Shown here one piece after another: positions 1 through 8,147 of a DNA stretch of 64,000 nt. The notes under the pieces were generated by a model. It saw nothing but the letters and a program-made list of their open reading frames with translations. It did not search any database and was not told the origin of the DNA. The position numbers and the translations under genes were made by a program. The DNA comes from Intrasporangium calvum DSM 43043 (GTDB lineage: Bacteria; Actinomycetota; Actinomycetes; Actinomycetales; Dermatophilaceae), in the NCBI RefSeq assembly GCF_000184685.1, contig NC_014830.1, positions 2,604,001 to 2,668,000 on the forward strand, read 5' to 3'. Every line of letters begins with the position of its first letter. The first letter of the stretch is position 1.

Positions 1-1005
1 ATGCTCAAGGTTGGTTGGAAGGCTTCGGCGGAGCAGTTCGGCCCCCGGGAACTCGTCGACCACACGGTCCGAGCTGAGCAGCTCGGATTCGACTCGGTCT
101 TCATCTCGGACCACTTCCAGCCCTGGCGCCACCGTGCGGGCCACGCGCCGTTCGCGATGTCCTGGCTCGCCGCCGCCGGAGAGCGGACCGAGCGCGTCAC
201 CCTGGGCACGTCGGTCATGACGCCGACGTTCCGGTACAACCCGGCCGTCGTGGCCCAGGCCTTCGGCACCTTGGGTGCACTCAACCCCGGCCGCATCATC
301 CTCGGTATCGGCACCGGTGAGGCGCTCAACGAGGTCGCGGTCGGAGCCGCCGGATCGCCGTGGCCGGAGTTCAAGGAGCGCTTCGCCCGCCTGCGTGAGG
401 CGGTCACCCTGATGCGTCGACTCTGGACCGAGGAACGCGTCACCTTCGAGGGCGACTACTACCGGACGCACGACGCGACGATCTACGACCGCCCCGCCGA
501 GCCGATCCCCGTCTACGTCGCGGCAGGGGGGCCGCTGGTCGCGCGCTACGCGGGCCGGTCCGGCGACGGGTTCATCTGCACGTCGGGCAAGGGCCGCGAG
601 CTCTATGCCGACCAGCTGCTGCCTGCCGTGGACGAGGGCCTGAGCAGGTCGAGCCGGACCCGCGACGACATCGACCGGATGATCGAGATCAAGCTCTCCT
701 ACGACCGCGACCCCGGCGCCGCGCTGCACAACGTCCGCTTCTGGGCGCCACTGTCACTCACCGCCGAGCAGAAGCACGGGGTCCACGACCCTGTGGAGAT
801 GGAGCGGCTCGCCGACGAGCTCTCCGACGAGCAGGTCGCCAAGCGCTGGATCGTCACGAGTGACCCGGGCGAGGCGGTCGAGCAGATCCGGCAGTACGTC
901 GACCTCGGCTTCAACCACCTCGTGGTGCACGCGCCCGGGGACGACCAGGCGCGCTTCCTCGACCAGTTCAGCGCAGACGTCCTACCGGGCCTGCGCGGTC
1001 TCTGA
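1..1005 (+). CDS. fgd: F420-dependent glucose-6-phosphate dehydrogenase
   Basis: A cytosolic enzyme that oxidises glucose 6-phosphate to 6-phosphogluconolactone and passes hydride to coenzyme F420, supplying F420H2 to other reductases. The 334-residue product follows mycobacterial Fgd1 closely from end to end. Visible blocks are KASAEQF near the N-terminus, SDHFQPWRH (His38 and Trp42 match the active-site His40/Trp44 of the mycobacterial enzyme), GTGEALNE (Glu107 matches Glu109) and SLTAEQKH near residue 255. This makes it a true Fgd rather than a generic luciferase-like oxidoreductase. The window begins exactly at the ATG, so its ribosome site and promoter cannot be seen. It converges on the tRNA genes, with a strong hairpin between. 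Confidence 0.93.
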   Translation: MLKVGWKASAEQFGPRELVDHTVRAEQLGFDSVFISDHFQPWRHRAGHAPFAMSWLAAAGERTERVTLGTSVMTPTFRYNPAVVAQAFGTLGALNPGRIILGIGTGEALNEVAVGAAGSPWPEFKERFARLREAVTLMRRLWTEERVTFEGDYYRTHDATIYDRPAEPIPVYVAAGGPLVARYAGRSGDGFICTSGKGRELYADQLLPAVDEGLSRSSRTRDDIDRMIEIKLSYDRDPGAALHNVRFWAPLSLTAEQKHGVHDPVEMERLADELSDEQVAKRWIVTSDPGEAVEQIRQYVDLGFNHLVVHAPGDDQARFLDQFSADVLPGLRGL

Positions 1006-1047
1006 CGCGGACGCCAACTGGGCTGCGGGTCGGCGGGACGAAAAGGA

Positions 1048-1080
1048 ACAAGGCCCGGATCCTCGGGATCCGGGCCTTGT
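1048..1080 (-). terminator. Rho-independent terminator of the tRNA pair
   Basis: A perfect 15-bp inverted repeat with a 3-base loop. On the minus strand it lies just after tRNA-Glu and is followed by TCCTTTT, so it best serves tRNA transcription. It also lies 42 bases after the fgd stop and may act in both directions. Confidence 0.85.
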
Positions 1081-1084
1081 CACG

Positions 1085-1160
1085 TGGTAGCCCCGACGGG
1101 ATTCGAACCCGCGCTACCGCCTTGAGAGGGCGGCGTGCTAGGCCGCTACACAACGGGGCC
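1085..1160 (-). tRNA. tRNA-Glu (anticodon CTC)
   Basis: The reverse complement folds as a cloverleaf: a 7-bp acceptor stem (GGCCCCG with CGGGGCT), an anticodon arm CCGCC-CTCTCAA-GGCGG giving anticodon CTC, and a T-arm containing GGTTCGAATCC. The discriminator is A and a 3' CCA is encoded at 1085-1087. It reads GAG codons. It is the second tRNA on the minus strand, after tRNA-Gln and just before the terminator, and lies near gltX, whose product charges it. Confidence 0.96.
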
Positions 1161-1258
1161 ACGCGCTGCGCCGAGCGACTCGGCACTCGGAGAACCTTAC
1201 CGTGCCGGCGTGATTTCTCCGAATCGGCCCCCGGCCCTCGAGGGGCCGAATGACCAAG

Positions 1259-1330
1259 CTGGGGTACCAGGACTCGAACCTAGAACGACTGAACCAGAAT
1301 CAGCTGTGTTGCCAATTACACCATACCCCA
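1259..1330 (-). tRNA. tRNA-Gln (anticodon CTG)
   Basis: The reverse complement gives acceptor TGGGGTA pairing with TACCCCA, a G discriminator as is usual for tRNA-Gln, an anticodon arm CTGA-TTCTGGT-TCAG with anticodon CTG, and T-loop GGTTCGAGTCC. CCA is not encoded. It is co-oriented with tRNA-Glu 98 bases downstream. With gatCAB at 48.5-52.2 kb it is probably charged first with glutamate by GltX and then amidated. Confidence 0.95.
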
Positions 1331-1390
1331 AGGGGTATCACTCCCGGAGCGCGCCCGAGGGCCTTCTGCGAGGTGAACCGAGAGGGAATA

Positions 1391-2239
1391 CTACCGGTCC
1401 CCTGCTGCGGCCCCAAATCGGCTCCCCGGGTCTCCAGGGACCGCAGTGACCGCAGTGACCGCCGGGACCGCGAGGACCCCCGTGATCTCGGCGAGCGACC
1501 TGACCCGCGCCACCGTGGGCGTGGAGGCCGGCCCCCGGGGTGACGCACCCGCGGACGCGGAGTCGACGGCCGGGGCCGTGTCGGGACGGTCGAGCCAGAT
1601 CCCCCGCAGACCCGCCCGGATCGCTCCCAGCACGTCCCACTCGAGGCTGTCACCGACGCAGACGCTCATCGCAGGATCGGCGCCGGCGAGCCGACACACC
1701 TCGTGGTAGACCCGAGGGTCCGGCTTGCCGAAGCCGAGCGTGTCGGTGGTGACGACACGCTCGGCGAAGCGCGCCGCGAGCCCCAGCGCCTCCAGCTTGA
1801 GCGACGTGTCGGCGGTCGTCGAGTTGGTGAGCAGGGCGACCTCGATGCCCGCGGCGTCGCTGGCGGCCAGCAGGCCCGGCACGTCGTCGAAGAGCCGTTG
1901 GGCGCGCCGGAAGGCGGGCATGTAGGCGGCGAGGTAGCGCTCGAGGGCGTCCTCGGGCAGCTCGACCTCGAAGCTGCGGGCGACGTCACCGAGCCGCTCG
2001 AGGCGCATCCGGTCGATCGTGATCTCCCCGGCTGCGTAACGGTGGAACCAGCGCCCCGGGTCCGCGTAGTACCGCTGCGCCATGTGCCGGTGCGCGCCGG
2101 CCCGGTCGGGCCACAGCGCGCGGGCGGCGTGGGTGCCCGCCTCCGTCATCGCGGCGCGCGTGTCGAGCATTGTGTCGTCGACGTCCAGAACGAGGGCCCG
2201 TATGCCGCTGAGCGCGCGCTCGAGCGCCCGCTCAGTCAT
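1391..2239 (-). CDS. HAD-superfamily phosphatase
   Basis: A haloacid-dehalogenase-type hydrolase of 282 residues; its substrate cannot be predicted. All four HAD motifs are visible: DVDDT (motif I, nucleophile Asp19 and Asp21), LLTNS (motif II), the lysine in GFGKPDP (motif III) and VGDSLEWD (motif IV). A helical cap lies between motifs I and II. The last 50 or so residues are low complexity (VTAVTAVP), coming from a repeated cagtgaccg stretch near 1445, and are probably a dispensable tail. It is the third gene of a minus-strand run FAH-gltX-HAD, 70 bases after gltX. A copy of the dispersed CGTATGCCGCTGAGC motif (2199-2213) lies inside its first codons and encodes LSGIR. Confidence 0.85.
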   Translation of the reverse strand: MTERALERALSGIRALVLDVDDTMLDTRAAMTEAGTHAARALWPDRAGAHRHMAQRYYADPGRWFHRYAAGEITIDRMRLERLGDVARSFEVELPEDALERYLAAYMPAFRRAQRLFDDVPGLLAASDAAGIEVALLTNSTTADTSLKLEALGLAARFAERVVTTDTLGFGKPDPRVYHEVCRLAGADPAMSVCVGDSLEWDVLGAIRAGLRGIWLDRPDTAPAVDSASAGASPRGPASTPTVARVRSLAEITGVLAVPAVTAVTAVPGDPGSRFGAAAGDR

Positions 2240-2309
2240 GCGCGTCCCCCAGCCCGTTCGAGCAGCTCACCGTCACCTCGCCGGACCACGAAACCTGTTC
2301 CGCGCAGCC

Positions 2310-3938
2310 TCAGAGCGAGTCACGAAGCGTGCGCAGGCGACTCAGGGTCGAGGTCTTGCCGAGGATCTCCATCGACTCGAAGAGGGGCGGGGAGATGCGC
2401 GCGCCTGAGACCGCGGTGCGCAGCGGGCCGAAGGCGAAGCGCGGCTTGATGCCGAGCCCGTCGACGATGGCCGCGCGCAGCGCTGCCTCGATCGTGGGTG
2501 CCACCCAGCCGCCGCCGGTGCCGAGCACCCCACCCCCGTGGTCGTCGATGTCGCCGAGCACGCGGATGGCTTCGTCGAGGACCGCGGCCGCGTCGCTGGT
2601 GAGCTGCGCCCGGGCATCGTCCTGGATCTCGAGCTGGTCGTCGGCGACGAAGAACGGGGCGACCAGCGCAGGCGCCTCCGTCAGCAGGGACATCCGCTCC
2701 TGGATCTGGGCGGCGACCAGCTTGAGTCGGCTGAGCTCACCCAGGGAAGGGTTCTCGCCGAGGATGCCGGCCTCGTGGAGGTAGGGCAGCAGGCGCGTGG
2801 CGAACTCGCCGACGTCGAGCTGGCGGATGTAGACGCCGTTGAGCCACTCGAGCTTCTTGAGGTCGAAGATCGGGCCGATCGGGTTGACCTTGGCCCAGTC
2901 GAAGGTCCGGGTGAACTCCTCGAAGGTGAAGACCTCGAGGTCGTTGCCCTCGGCGTCCTGCTGCGGCGGGTAGGCCAGCAGGGCCAGGAAGTTGACGAGC
3001 GCCTCGGGCAGGAAGCCCTGCTCGCGGAACCAGGTGAGCCGCGCCGCAGGGTTCTTGCGCTTGGAGATCTTCGACTTGTCGGTGTTGCGCAGCAGCGGCA
3101 TGTGCGCGAACTTCGGCGGCTCGAGCCCGAGCCACTGGTAGAGCAGGATGTGCTTGGGCGTGGAGCTGATCCACTCCTCGCCGCGCACCACGTGCGTGAT
3201 CGCCATCTCGTGGTCGTCGACGACGACGGCGAGGTGGTAGGTCGGGAACCCGTCGGCCTTGAGGATCACCTGGTCGTCCGGTCGAGGAGCCGACACCCGA
3301 CCGCGGATGACGTCGTCGAAGACGAGGGGGGCGTCGTCGGGGACGAACATGCGCACGACCGGGGTGTCGGTGAAGCCGGGCAGCCCGGCGCGCTCCTCGC
3401 GCGTCCGGCCGTGGCAGAGCCGGTCGTAGCCGGTCGGCTGCTTGGTCTTCTGCTGCCGGTCGCGCATCTGGTCGAGGCGCTCCTTGGAGCACCAGCAGTA
3501 GTAGGCGTGCCCCGCCTCGAGCATTCGCTCGACGTAGGGCCGGTAGGTGTCCAGCCGCTCCGACTGGCGGTACGGAGCGAACGGGCCACCGAGGTCCGGG
3601 CCCTCGTCCCAGTCCAGCCCGAGCCAGGCCAGGGTGTCGTAGAGCTGCGCCTCGCTGTCCTCACGGAACCGGGCCCGGTCGGTGTCCTCGACCCGGAGCA
3701 CGAACTGGCCGCCCTGCTGCCGCGTGAAGGCGAGGTTGAAGAGCGACATGTAGGCCGTGCCCACGTGCGGGTCCCCGGTCGGCGACGGCGCCACCCGGGT
3801 GCGGACCGGGCCGCTCCCGTCCGACGTGCTCACCCGCGGCTGCGGCGCGTTCTGGAGCTCGACCTGCTCGTCGAGGAGGGTGGTCTCGGGGACCGAGCCC
3901 AGCGGCATACGGCCTGGTGTGTGGTTCGTGTCGCTCAT
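2310..3938 (-). CDS. gltX: glutamyl-tRNA synthetase
   Basis: Class I synthetase that attaches glutamate to tRNA-Glu. Because gatCAB is present, it probably also mischarges tRNA-Gln. Visible are the HIGH-type motif in PSPTGDPHVGT (residues 51-61), VEDTDR, the zinc-region-like YYCWCSKERL, and the KMSKS-type loop KISKRKNP. The called ATG gives 542 residues with about 43 residues before the usual VRTRVAPSPTG start. That extension contains a copy of the dispersed motif (3896-3911, read as RMPLGS), and no clear Shine-Dalgarno precedes it. A GTG at 3833 (VSTSDGSGPVRTRV) is a plausible alternative start. It lies 22 bases after the FAH-family gene in the same operon. Confidence 0.95.
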   Translation of the reverse strand: MSDTNHTPGRMPLGSVPETTLLDEQVELQNAPQPRVSTSDGSGPVRTRVAPSPTGDPHVGTAYMSLFNLAFTRQQGGQFVLRVEDTDRARFREDSEAQLYDTLAWLGLDWDEGPDLGGPFAPYRQSERLDTYRPYVERMLEAGHAYYCWCSKERLDQMRDRQQKTKQPTGYDRLCHGRTREERAGLPGFTDTPVVRMFVPDDAPLVFDDVIRGRVSAPRPDDQVILKADGFPTYHLAVVVDDHEMAITHVVRGEEWISSTPKHILLYQWLGLEPPKFAHMPLLRNTDKSKISKRKNPAARLTWFREQGFLPEALVNFLALLAYPPQQDAEGNDLEVFTFEEFTRTFDWAKVNPIGPIFDLKKLEWLNGVYIRQLDVGEFATRLLPYLHEAGILGENPSLGELSRLKLVAAQIQERMSLLTEAPALVAPFFVADDQLEIQDDARAQLTSDAAAVLDEAIRVLGDIDDHGGGVLGTGGGWVAPTIEAALRAAIVDGLGIKPRFAFGPLRTAVSGARISPPLFESMEILGKTSTLSRLRTLRDSL

Positions 3939-3960
3939 GGTGCGACCAGCCTAGTGCGGC

Positions 3961-4743
3961 TCAGCGGCGCACGAAGGTGTTGGTCAGCGAGCCGATCCCC
4001 TCGACGTCGATGGTCACCTGCTGGCCCGGCTGGACCAACCCGACCCCGGCGGGAGTGCCGGTGAGGATGACGTCACCGGGCAGGAGGGTGAACGCGTTGG
4101 AGGCGTACTCGATGATGCTCGCCACCCCGTGGACCATGTCGGCCGTCGTGCCGTCCTGCTTCACCTCCCCGTCGAGGGTCGTGACGATGTGCAGGTCGCT
4201 GGGGTCGAGCTCGGTCTCGATCCACGGCCCGAGCGGGCAGCTCGTGTCGAAGCCCTTGGCCCGCGCCCACTGCCCGTCGGTGCGCTGCCAGTCGCGCGCG
4301 GTGACGTCGTTGGCGATCGTGTAGCCGTAGATGCACTCGGCGGCGTTCTCGGCCTTGACGCCCTTGGTGATCGTCTTGATGACGACAGCGAGCTCACCCT
4401 CGTAGGAGACCTCGTCGCTGCCCTGCGGCAGAACCACCGGGTCGAACGGTCCGACGACGGCAGTGTTGGGCTTGAAGAAGAGCATCGGGTGCTCCGGCGG
4501 CGTCGTGCCACCCATCTCGCGGACGTGGTCGGCGTAGTTCTTGCCGACGGCCACGATCTTCGAGCGCGGGATCACGGGCGCGAGGAGTCGGACTTCCTCG
4601 AGCAGGACCGGGCCCGCGCCGGAGGGCTGCAGGCCGACGTAGAGCGGGTCGCCGGTGAGAGGCGTGATCACCTCCGCGCCGGGGTCGCCCTGGACGATGC
4701 CGTATGCCGGGTCGTCCCCGGTCGTGAACCTCGCGATGCGCAC
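3961..4743 (-). CDS. fumarylacetoacetate hydrolase family protein
   Basis: A metal-dependent FAH-fold enzyme of 260 residues, the class that includes acylpyruvate hydrolases, oxaloacetate decarboxylases and 2-hydroxyhepta-2,4-diene-1,7-dioate isomerases. Diagnostic stretches are KIVAVGKNYADH, YEGELAVVI (a metal-binding glutamate), GYTIANDVTARDWQ and LLPGDVILTGTPAGVG. The true substrate cannot be read from sequence. It is the first gene of the operon with gltX; an FAH gene upstream of gltX is a familiar actinobacterial arrangement. Upstream it is divergent from the secreted protein at 4852, with 108 bases between them for two promoters. Confidence 0.88.
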   Translation of the reverse strand: MRIARFTTGDDPAYGIVQGDPGAEVITPLTGDPLYVGLQPSGAGPVLLEEVRLLAPVIPRSKIVAVGKNYADHVREMGGTTPPEHPMLFFKPNTAVVGPFDPVVLPQGSDEVSYEGELAVVIKTITKGVKAENAAECIYGYTIANDVTARDWQRTDGQWARAKGFDTSCPLGPWIETELDPSDLHIVTTLDGEVKQDGTTADMVHGVASIIEYASNAFTLLPGDVILTGTPAGVGLVQPGQQVTIDVEGIGSLTNTFVRR

Positions 4744-4851
4744 GTGGCCAGCCTACGGCCCGCGTGGTCGCGTCCCGGCCGTAACCCCAGCGCGGCGGCG
4801 TCGTTCTCAGCGTGCTCGTAGGGTCCACGATCGCTCCCGGAAGGGGTCCCC

Positions 4852-5901
4852 ATGTCTCACCGCCGTTCCCTGCTCGTCTCTCTCGCCGCCGGAGGTGGCG
4901 CAGCGGCGCTGGCGCTCGCCGTGACGGTCGGCGCTTCGAGCGCCTTCGCCGTGTCCGTCCCGACATCACAGACGTCGCCGAGCGGGGACGGGCTGCACGA
5001 CGCCCTCACCGAGCCCGGCGATGTGGTCAAGGACGTGACGGACCGGATCAGCGCCGACGGGGGCGCTCCGGCGCCGTCGCCGGGCACCGGGTCAGGCGGA
5101 ACGTCCGACGACGCGCCGCTGGCCCCGGTCGGCTCCGCGGTCAAAGAGGTCCTCCGCCCGGCCGACGAGAAGACGGCGGACACGCCGCTCGCTCGCGTGG
5201 TGCCCGGGTCGGGACCGGGCGAGGTCCTCAAGCTCTCGGTCAACGCGGCCCCGCTCGCGAAGGCGTGCGTTCAGGTGACCGGCACCGGCACCGCCGTCGC
5301 CAACCTCGACGTCACGGTCGGCGGCCACGACATCAGCACGCCGCTCATCGAGGCGCTGCCCGGGCTGCTCGCTCCGTGCCCATCGGGCTCGGCGCCCGAG
5401 TCAGAGGGCGCCGACGCGTCGGTGTCCGAGCTGGTCGGGGCGTGTGTGCGGGTCAAGGCTGAGCCACCCTTGGAGGCGAGCGTGCTGCTGCTCGACCACG
5501 AGCTCGTCGCGGAGCTGATCGAGGCCGGGGTGCCGTTGGAGAAGCTCGTCGTGCCGTGCCCGCGGCCTGCCGGTGATGGTGATGGCTCCGGTCCGGGCAA
5601 CGATGGTGGTTCCGACGGAGACGGGTCCGACGGCTCCGATGGCGGCGCGGGTGACGGCTCTGACGGCGGTACTACCGGCGGCGGCTCGGCCGGTGGGTCC
5701 GGCACGAGCAGCAGCACCGGGGACGACGCGTGCGAGCCGACGATCACCGCGCAGACGACGGCCAGCAGCTTCCTGCCGACCAGCGGACCGCAGGCCTTGC
5801 CGTGGCTGCTGCTCGCGCTCGCCCTCGTCGGCCGCGGTCGGCTGACGCACCTCGTCGGACTCGTGCGGTCCGGCGGTGCGACGCGCGCCACAGAGTTGTG
5901 A
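4852..5901 (+). CDS. secreted cell-wall protein with sortase-like tail
   Basis: I do not recognise a family. The product has 349 residues. Residues 1-33 are a signal peptide (positive start, then an Ala/Leu core ending SSAFA). The middle is Pro/Ala/Gly-rich and holds two related Cys-containing segments (KLSVNAAPLAKACVQV and VSELVGACVRVKA, each ending with a later PCP). A Gly/Ser/Asp linker follows near residues 240-290. The C-terminus reads FLPTSG, a hydrophobic stretch, then RGR, which is the layout of a sortase signal with Ser in place of the usual Thr of LPXTG. It is therefore probably exported and perhaps wall-anchored. GAAGGGG lies about 6 bases before the ATG. A hairpin terminator follows. 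Confidence 0.65.
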   Translation: MSHRRSLLVSLAAGGGAAALALAVTVGASSAFAVSVPTSQTSPSGDGLHDALTEPGDVVKDVTDRISADGGAPAPSPGTGSGGTSDDAPLAPVGSAVKEVLRPADEKTADTPLARVVPGSGPGEVLKLSVNAAPLAKACVQVTGTGTAVANLDVTVGGHDISTPLIEALPGLLAPCPSGSAPESEGADASVSELVGACVRVKAEPPLEASVLLLDHELVAELIEAGVPLEKLVVPCPRPAGDGDGSGPGNDGGSDGDGSDGSDGGAGDGSDGGTTGGGSAGGSGTSSSTGDDACEPTITAQTTASSFLPTSGPQALPWLLLALALVGRGRLTHLVGLVRSGGATRATEL

Positions 5902-5943
5902 TTTCGCGGTTGCATCGCCACCCGACGGGGTAAGACTGTGAAT

Positions 5944-5978
5944 GGCGGGGCCGGGATCGTGGAGGGTCCGGCCCCGCC
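5944..5978 (+). terminator. hairpin after the secreted protein gene
   Basis: 11-bp perfect stem (GGCGGGGCCGG with its complement) and a 13-base loop, 43 bases after the stop at 5901. No T-run follows, as is common in high-GC actinobacteria. Confidence 0.55.
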
Positions 5979-5997
5979 CCCCGCGTAACCTGCTGGC

Positions 5998-6888
5998 GTG
6001 AGAATCCTGGACGAGGGCGAGTGGCTTGTCGCCACCGCCGGGCACGAGGCCAGGGTCGACGCCCTCACCGCCGCACACCGCGTCCGGCGGGCCGACGGGC
6101 GGAAGCACCCGGTCGAGGACTTCCTGTTCACCTACTACGGCTGGACCTCGGGTCGCCTGAGGCGATGGCACCCGGGCGCCGGAGTGGGGCTGGCCGGCGC
6201 CGGGAGTGCGCCGCATCGGGGCTGGCGCTTCTACCGGGTCGAGGGTGATGTGGTGACCGTCGACCTCGCGGCGTTCCTCGATGCGCGCGGTGACACCGTC
6301 CGGTTCGTCCGCGACCTCCTGACGCAGACAGCCTCGCGCCCGGGCCGCTTCGGATGCTTCGGCCTGCACGAGTGGGCGATGGTCTACCGCCTTCCCCAGT
6401 CCGACATCCGTCACGCGGCGTGGCCGCTGCGCCTCGGGCCCGACGGGACCGACGCGGTCGTCGAGACCCACCAGATCGCCTGCTCGCACTTCGACGCCTA
6501 CCGGTTCTTCACGCCCGACGCAGCCCCGCGCAACCTGCTGACGCCGACGCGAGCCAGCCAAGCGGCATACGAGCAACCGGGGTGCCTCCACGCCGGCATG
6601 GATCTCTACAAATGGGCAATCAAGCTCTCCCCCGCTGTCGGCAGCGACCTCGCGGCGGACGCCTTCGAGCTGGCCCGCGACATCCGCGAGCTGGACATGC
6701 GGGCCTCGCCCTACGACCTGCGCGAGCTCGGCTACGAGCCGGTGCCGATCGAGACCGCCGAGGGCAAGGCCCGCTACGTCGAGGAGCAGCGAGGGTTCAG
6801 CGAGCGCAGCCAGGCACTGCGCAGCCGACTCATCGCGGCGATCGACCAGGTGGCAGTGCCGATGCGCTCGACTGATGCCTTGGACTGA
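5998..6888 (+). CDS. conserved actinobacterial protein, often labelled 3-methyladenine DNA glycosylase
   Basis: The product has 296 residues and a GTG start. It begins with the pattern EARVDALTAAHRVRRADG, then KHPVEDFLFTYYGWTSGRLRRWHPG, then a segment with FGLHEWAMVYR. As I recall, databases label such actinobacterial proteins 3-methyladenine DNA glycosylase. I see no helix-hairpin-helix motif that would confirm it, so the enzymatic role is unproven. It has no predicted export signal and is probably cytosolic. It is flanked by the hairpin after the secreted protein and converges on the RHS remnants. A diverged copy of the dispersed motif (6556-6571) encodes the stretch SQAAYE. Confidence 0.6.
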   Translation: MRILDEGEWLVATAGHEARVDALTAAHRVRRADGRKHPVEDFLFTYYGWTSGRLRRWHPGAGVGLAGAGSAPHRGWRFYRVEGDVVTVDLAAFLDARGDTVRFVRDLLTQTASRPGRFGCFGLHEWAMVYRLPQSDIRHAAWPLRLGPDGTDAVVETHQIACSHFDAYRFFTPDAAPRNLLTPTRASQAAYEQPGCLHAGMDLYKWAIKLSPAVGSDLAADAFELARDIRELDMRASPYDLRELGYEPVPIETAEGKARYVEEQRGFSERSQALRSRLIAAIDQVAVPMRSTDALD

Positions 6889-6944
6889 CACTGGTCAGCG
6901 CCACGGGAGCGTCCGCTGCCTGTGCTGCCGACGACGGTGCGTGT

Positions 6945-7274
6945 CGCGTCGTGCGGGTACGAACCTATCCCCGCCCCGTCACCGGTCCCGGCAACGGTGG
7001 CGACCCGGCCCAATCGGTCGAACGTGTCCCGTCGAGGCGGTCGCCACGAGCGCGCCGTGGTTGTCGGCGTTCATCGTGGACGCCGCGTCCTTGGTGCGGT
7101 TGCCGTTCAGGTCATAGTCGAACTGGTGCTCGGCCACCCTCACCCCCGCCGAGGTCTTCTCCAGCATCGAGCGGACCGAACCGTCCAGGAAGTAGCCGTA
7201 GTCCACGGTGTTCCCGTTGCCCTTGACCTCCCGCAACCGGCGACCCGCATCGGTGTACGTATACGTGGTCGTCT
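6945..7274 (-). pseudogene. orphan RHS/YD-repeat core fragment
   Basis: About 330 bases closely matching the core of the larger RHS pseudogene at about 9655-9975. The shared peptide runs from REVKGNGNTVDYGYFLDG to LNGNRTKDAAST. Similarity stops abruptly at about 7274, where the larger copy continues with different sequence, and fades out near 6945. It has no start of its own and no toxin tip beyond it. It looks like a leftover recombination cassette or half of a duplication. Substitutions have accumulated, so it is not a recent copy. Confidence 0.8.
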
Positions 7275-7793
7275 ACACGCGCATCCCGTATGCCGCTGAG
7301 TTCGCTCCCGACAGAGCCTCCAGTACCAGCCCTCCCGTCACCACAGACACCCCCTGGTCCGGCACGCGCCTCACTGGTCCTCGCTGACGGGTGAAACTGG
7401 CTCCTACGGCCCCATCTTGTCCTCGGAGTTCCAGTTGGCGGCACGCTGAACGAACTATTCGTTGAACGCTTTCGGACCGATATCGAACTGCTGCTCAGCT
7501 ACTTGTCGGGCTGCTTCGCAATCAGCCCCTTCAGGCCTCGCCTGATCCGATTGGCCCAGTGGAGCCACGGTCTGACCTCCCACCTACTTCCGCCATCGCG
7601 GCTGAGGCGGGACACACTGCTTCGGCAATGCCACAGCCCCCAGACGAAGCTTGGCCGTAAGAAACGACAATATCGCCGGCCCAGCCCCCGTATGGAGAAA
7701 CAACGTTTGGCGCCCAACGTCTGGGGGAAGAGGAAGATGCCGACGACTCATCGCTAACTATTACACCTGTCGAACTCAACGACCGCCCACTGC
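7275..7793. other. RHS-locus spacer with no convincing gene
   Basis: 519 bases between the orphan core fragment and the immunity-like gene. Short open frames exist on both strands but none has a credible start, codon usage or recognisable peptide. A copy of the dispersed motif lies at 7287-7300. From about 7440 the composition becomes less GC-rich, continuing into the toxin/immunity region, so this is probably decayed accessory DNA. Confidence 0.5.
7287..7300 (+). repeat. dispersed motif copy CGTATGCCGCTGAG
   Basis: Exact copy of the 12-base core plus AG, in the RHS-locus spacer just beyond the breakpoint of the core fragment. Confidence 0.85.
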
Positions 7794-8132
7794 CTAACCG
7801 CCCCGCGCCGCATGGATGTCTTCCTTGAGTAGCGGCCCGATCAAGTCTCCACACTGCGCCTCCCACGGTATCAAGAATGGCGTGATGCGAAACCTGACAG
7901 CGCCGGCGATCAAGTCAGTGCCAGTTTGAAGGAGGTCTTCCACCACACCAAAGCATCGTCGGGCCATCGTCTTATCTCTATTCTGGAGTGCCGGCTCAAG
8001 CAGGTCCCACCAGATGCCCCCCACGATGCCATAGGGGGACGACTCCTCAGTTGTCACGCGTTCAAGTATCACGCTGTCCTTATCGGGAAACGACTGGCGC
8101 AAGTATGAAACGAGGGAATGTTCGTCGATCAC
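7794..8132 (-). CDS. putative immunity protein of the RHS toxin tip
   Basis: The product has 112 residues and a GTG start. Its stop-to-start distance from the upstream RHS reading frame is 15 bases on the same strand, the standard place for an immunity gene. The protein is small and acidic with no export signal. It contains a Trp-rich VGGIWWDLLEPAL segment and the helical pattern ARRCFGVVEDLLQTGTDLI, which recalls DUF7674-type proteins found beside toxins; this recollection is weak. Base composition is clearly less GC-rich than the neighbours: 33 of 60 bases in 8101-8160. The frame is intact although the RHS gene is broken, which would be expected if immunity is still needed or decay is recent. 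Confidence 0.6.
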   Translation of the reverse strand: MIDEHSLVSYLRQSFPDKDSVILERVTTEESSPYGIVGGIWWDLLEPALQNRDKTMARRCFGVVEDLLQTGTDLIAGAVRFRITPFLIPWEAQCGDLIGPLLKEDIHAARGG

Positions 8133-8147
8133 AGACTGGCACCCACC

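Noticed and set aside
7499-7717. A 72-codon minus-strand frame in the RHS spacer
   Set aside because: It has no ribosome site, and its Arg/Trp-rich composition and lack of similarity do not support a gene.
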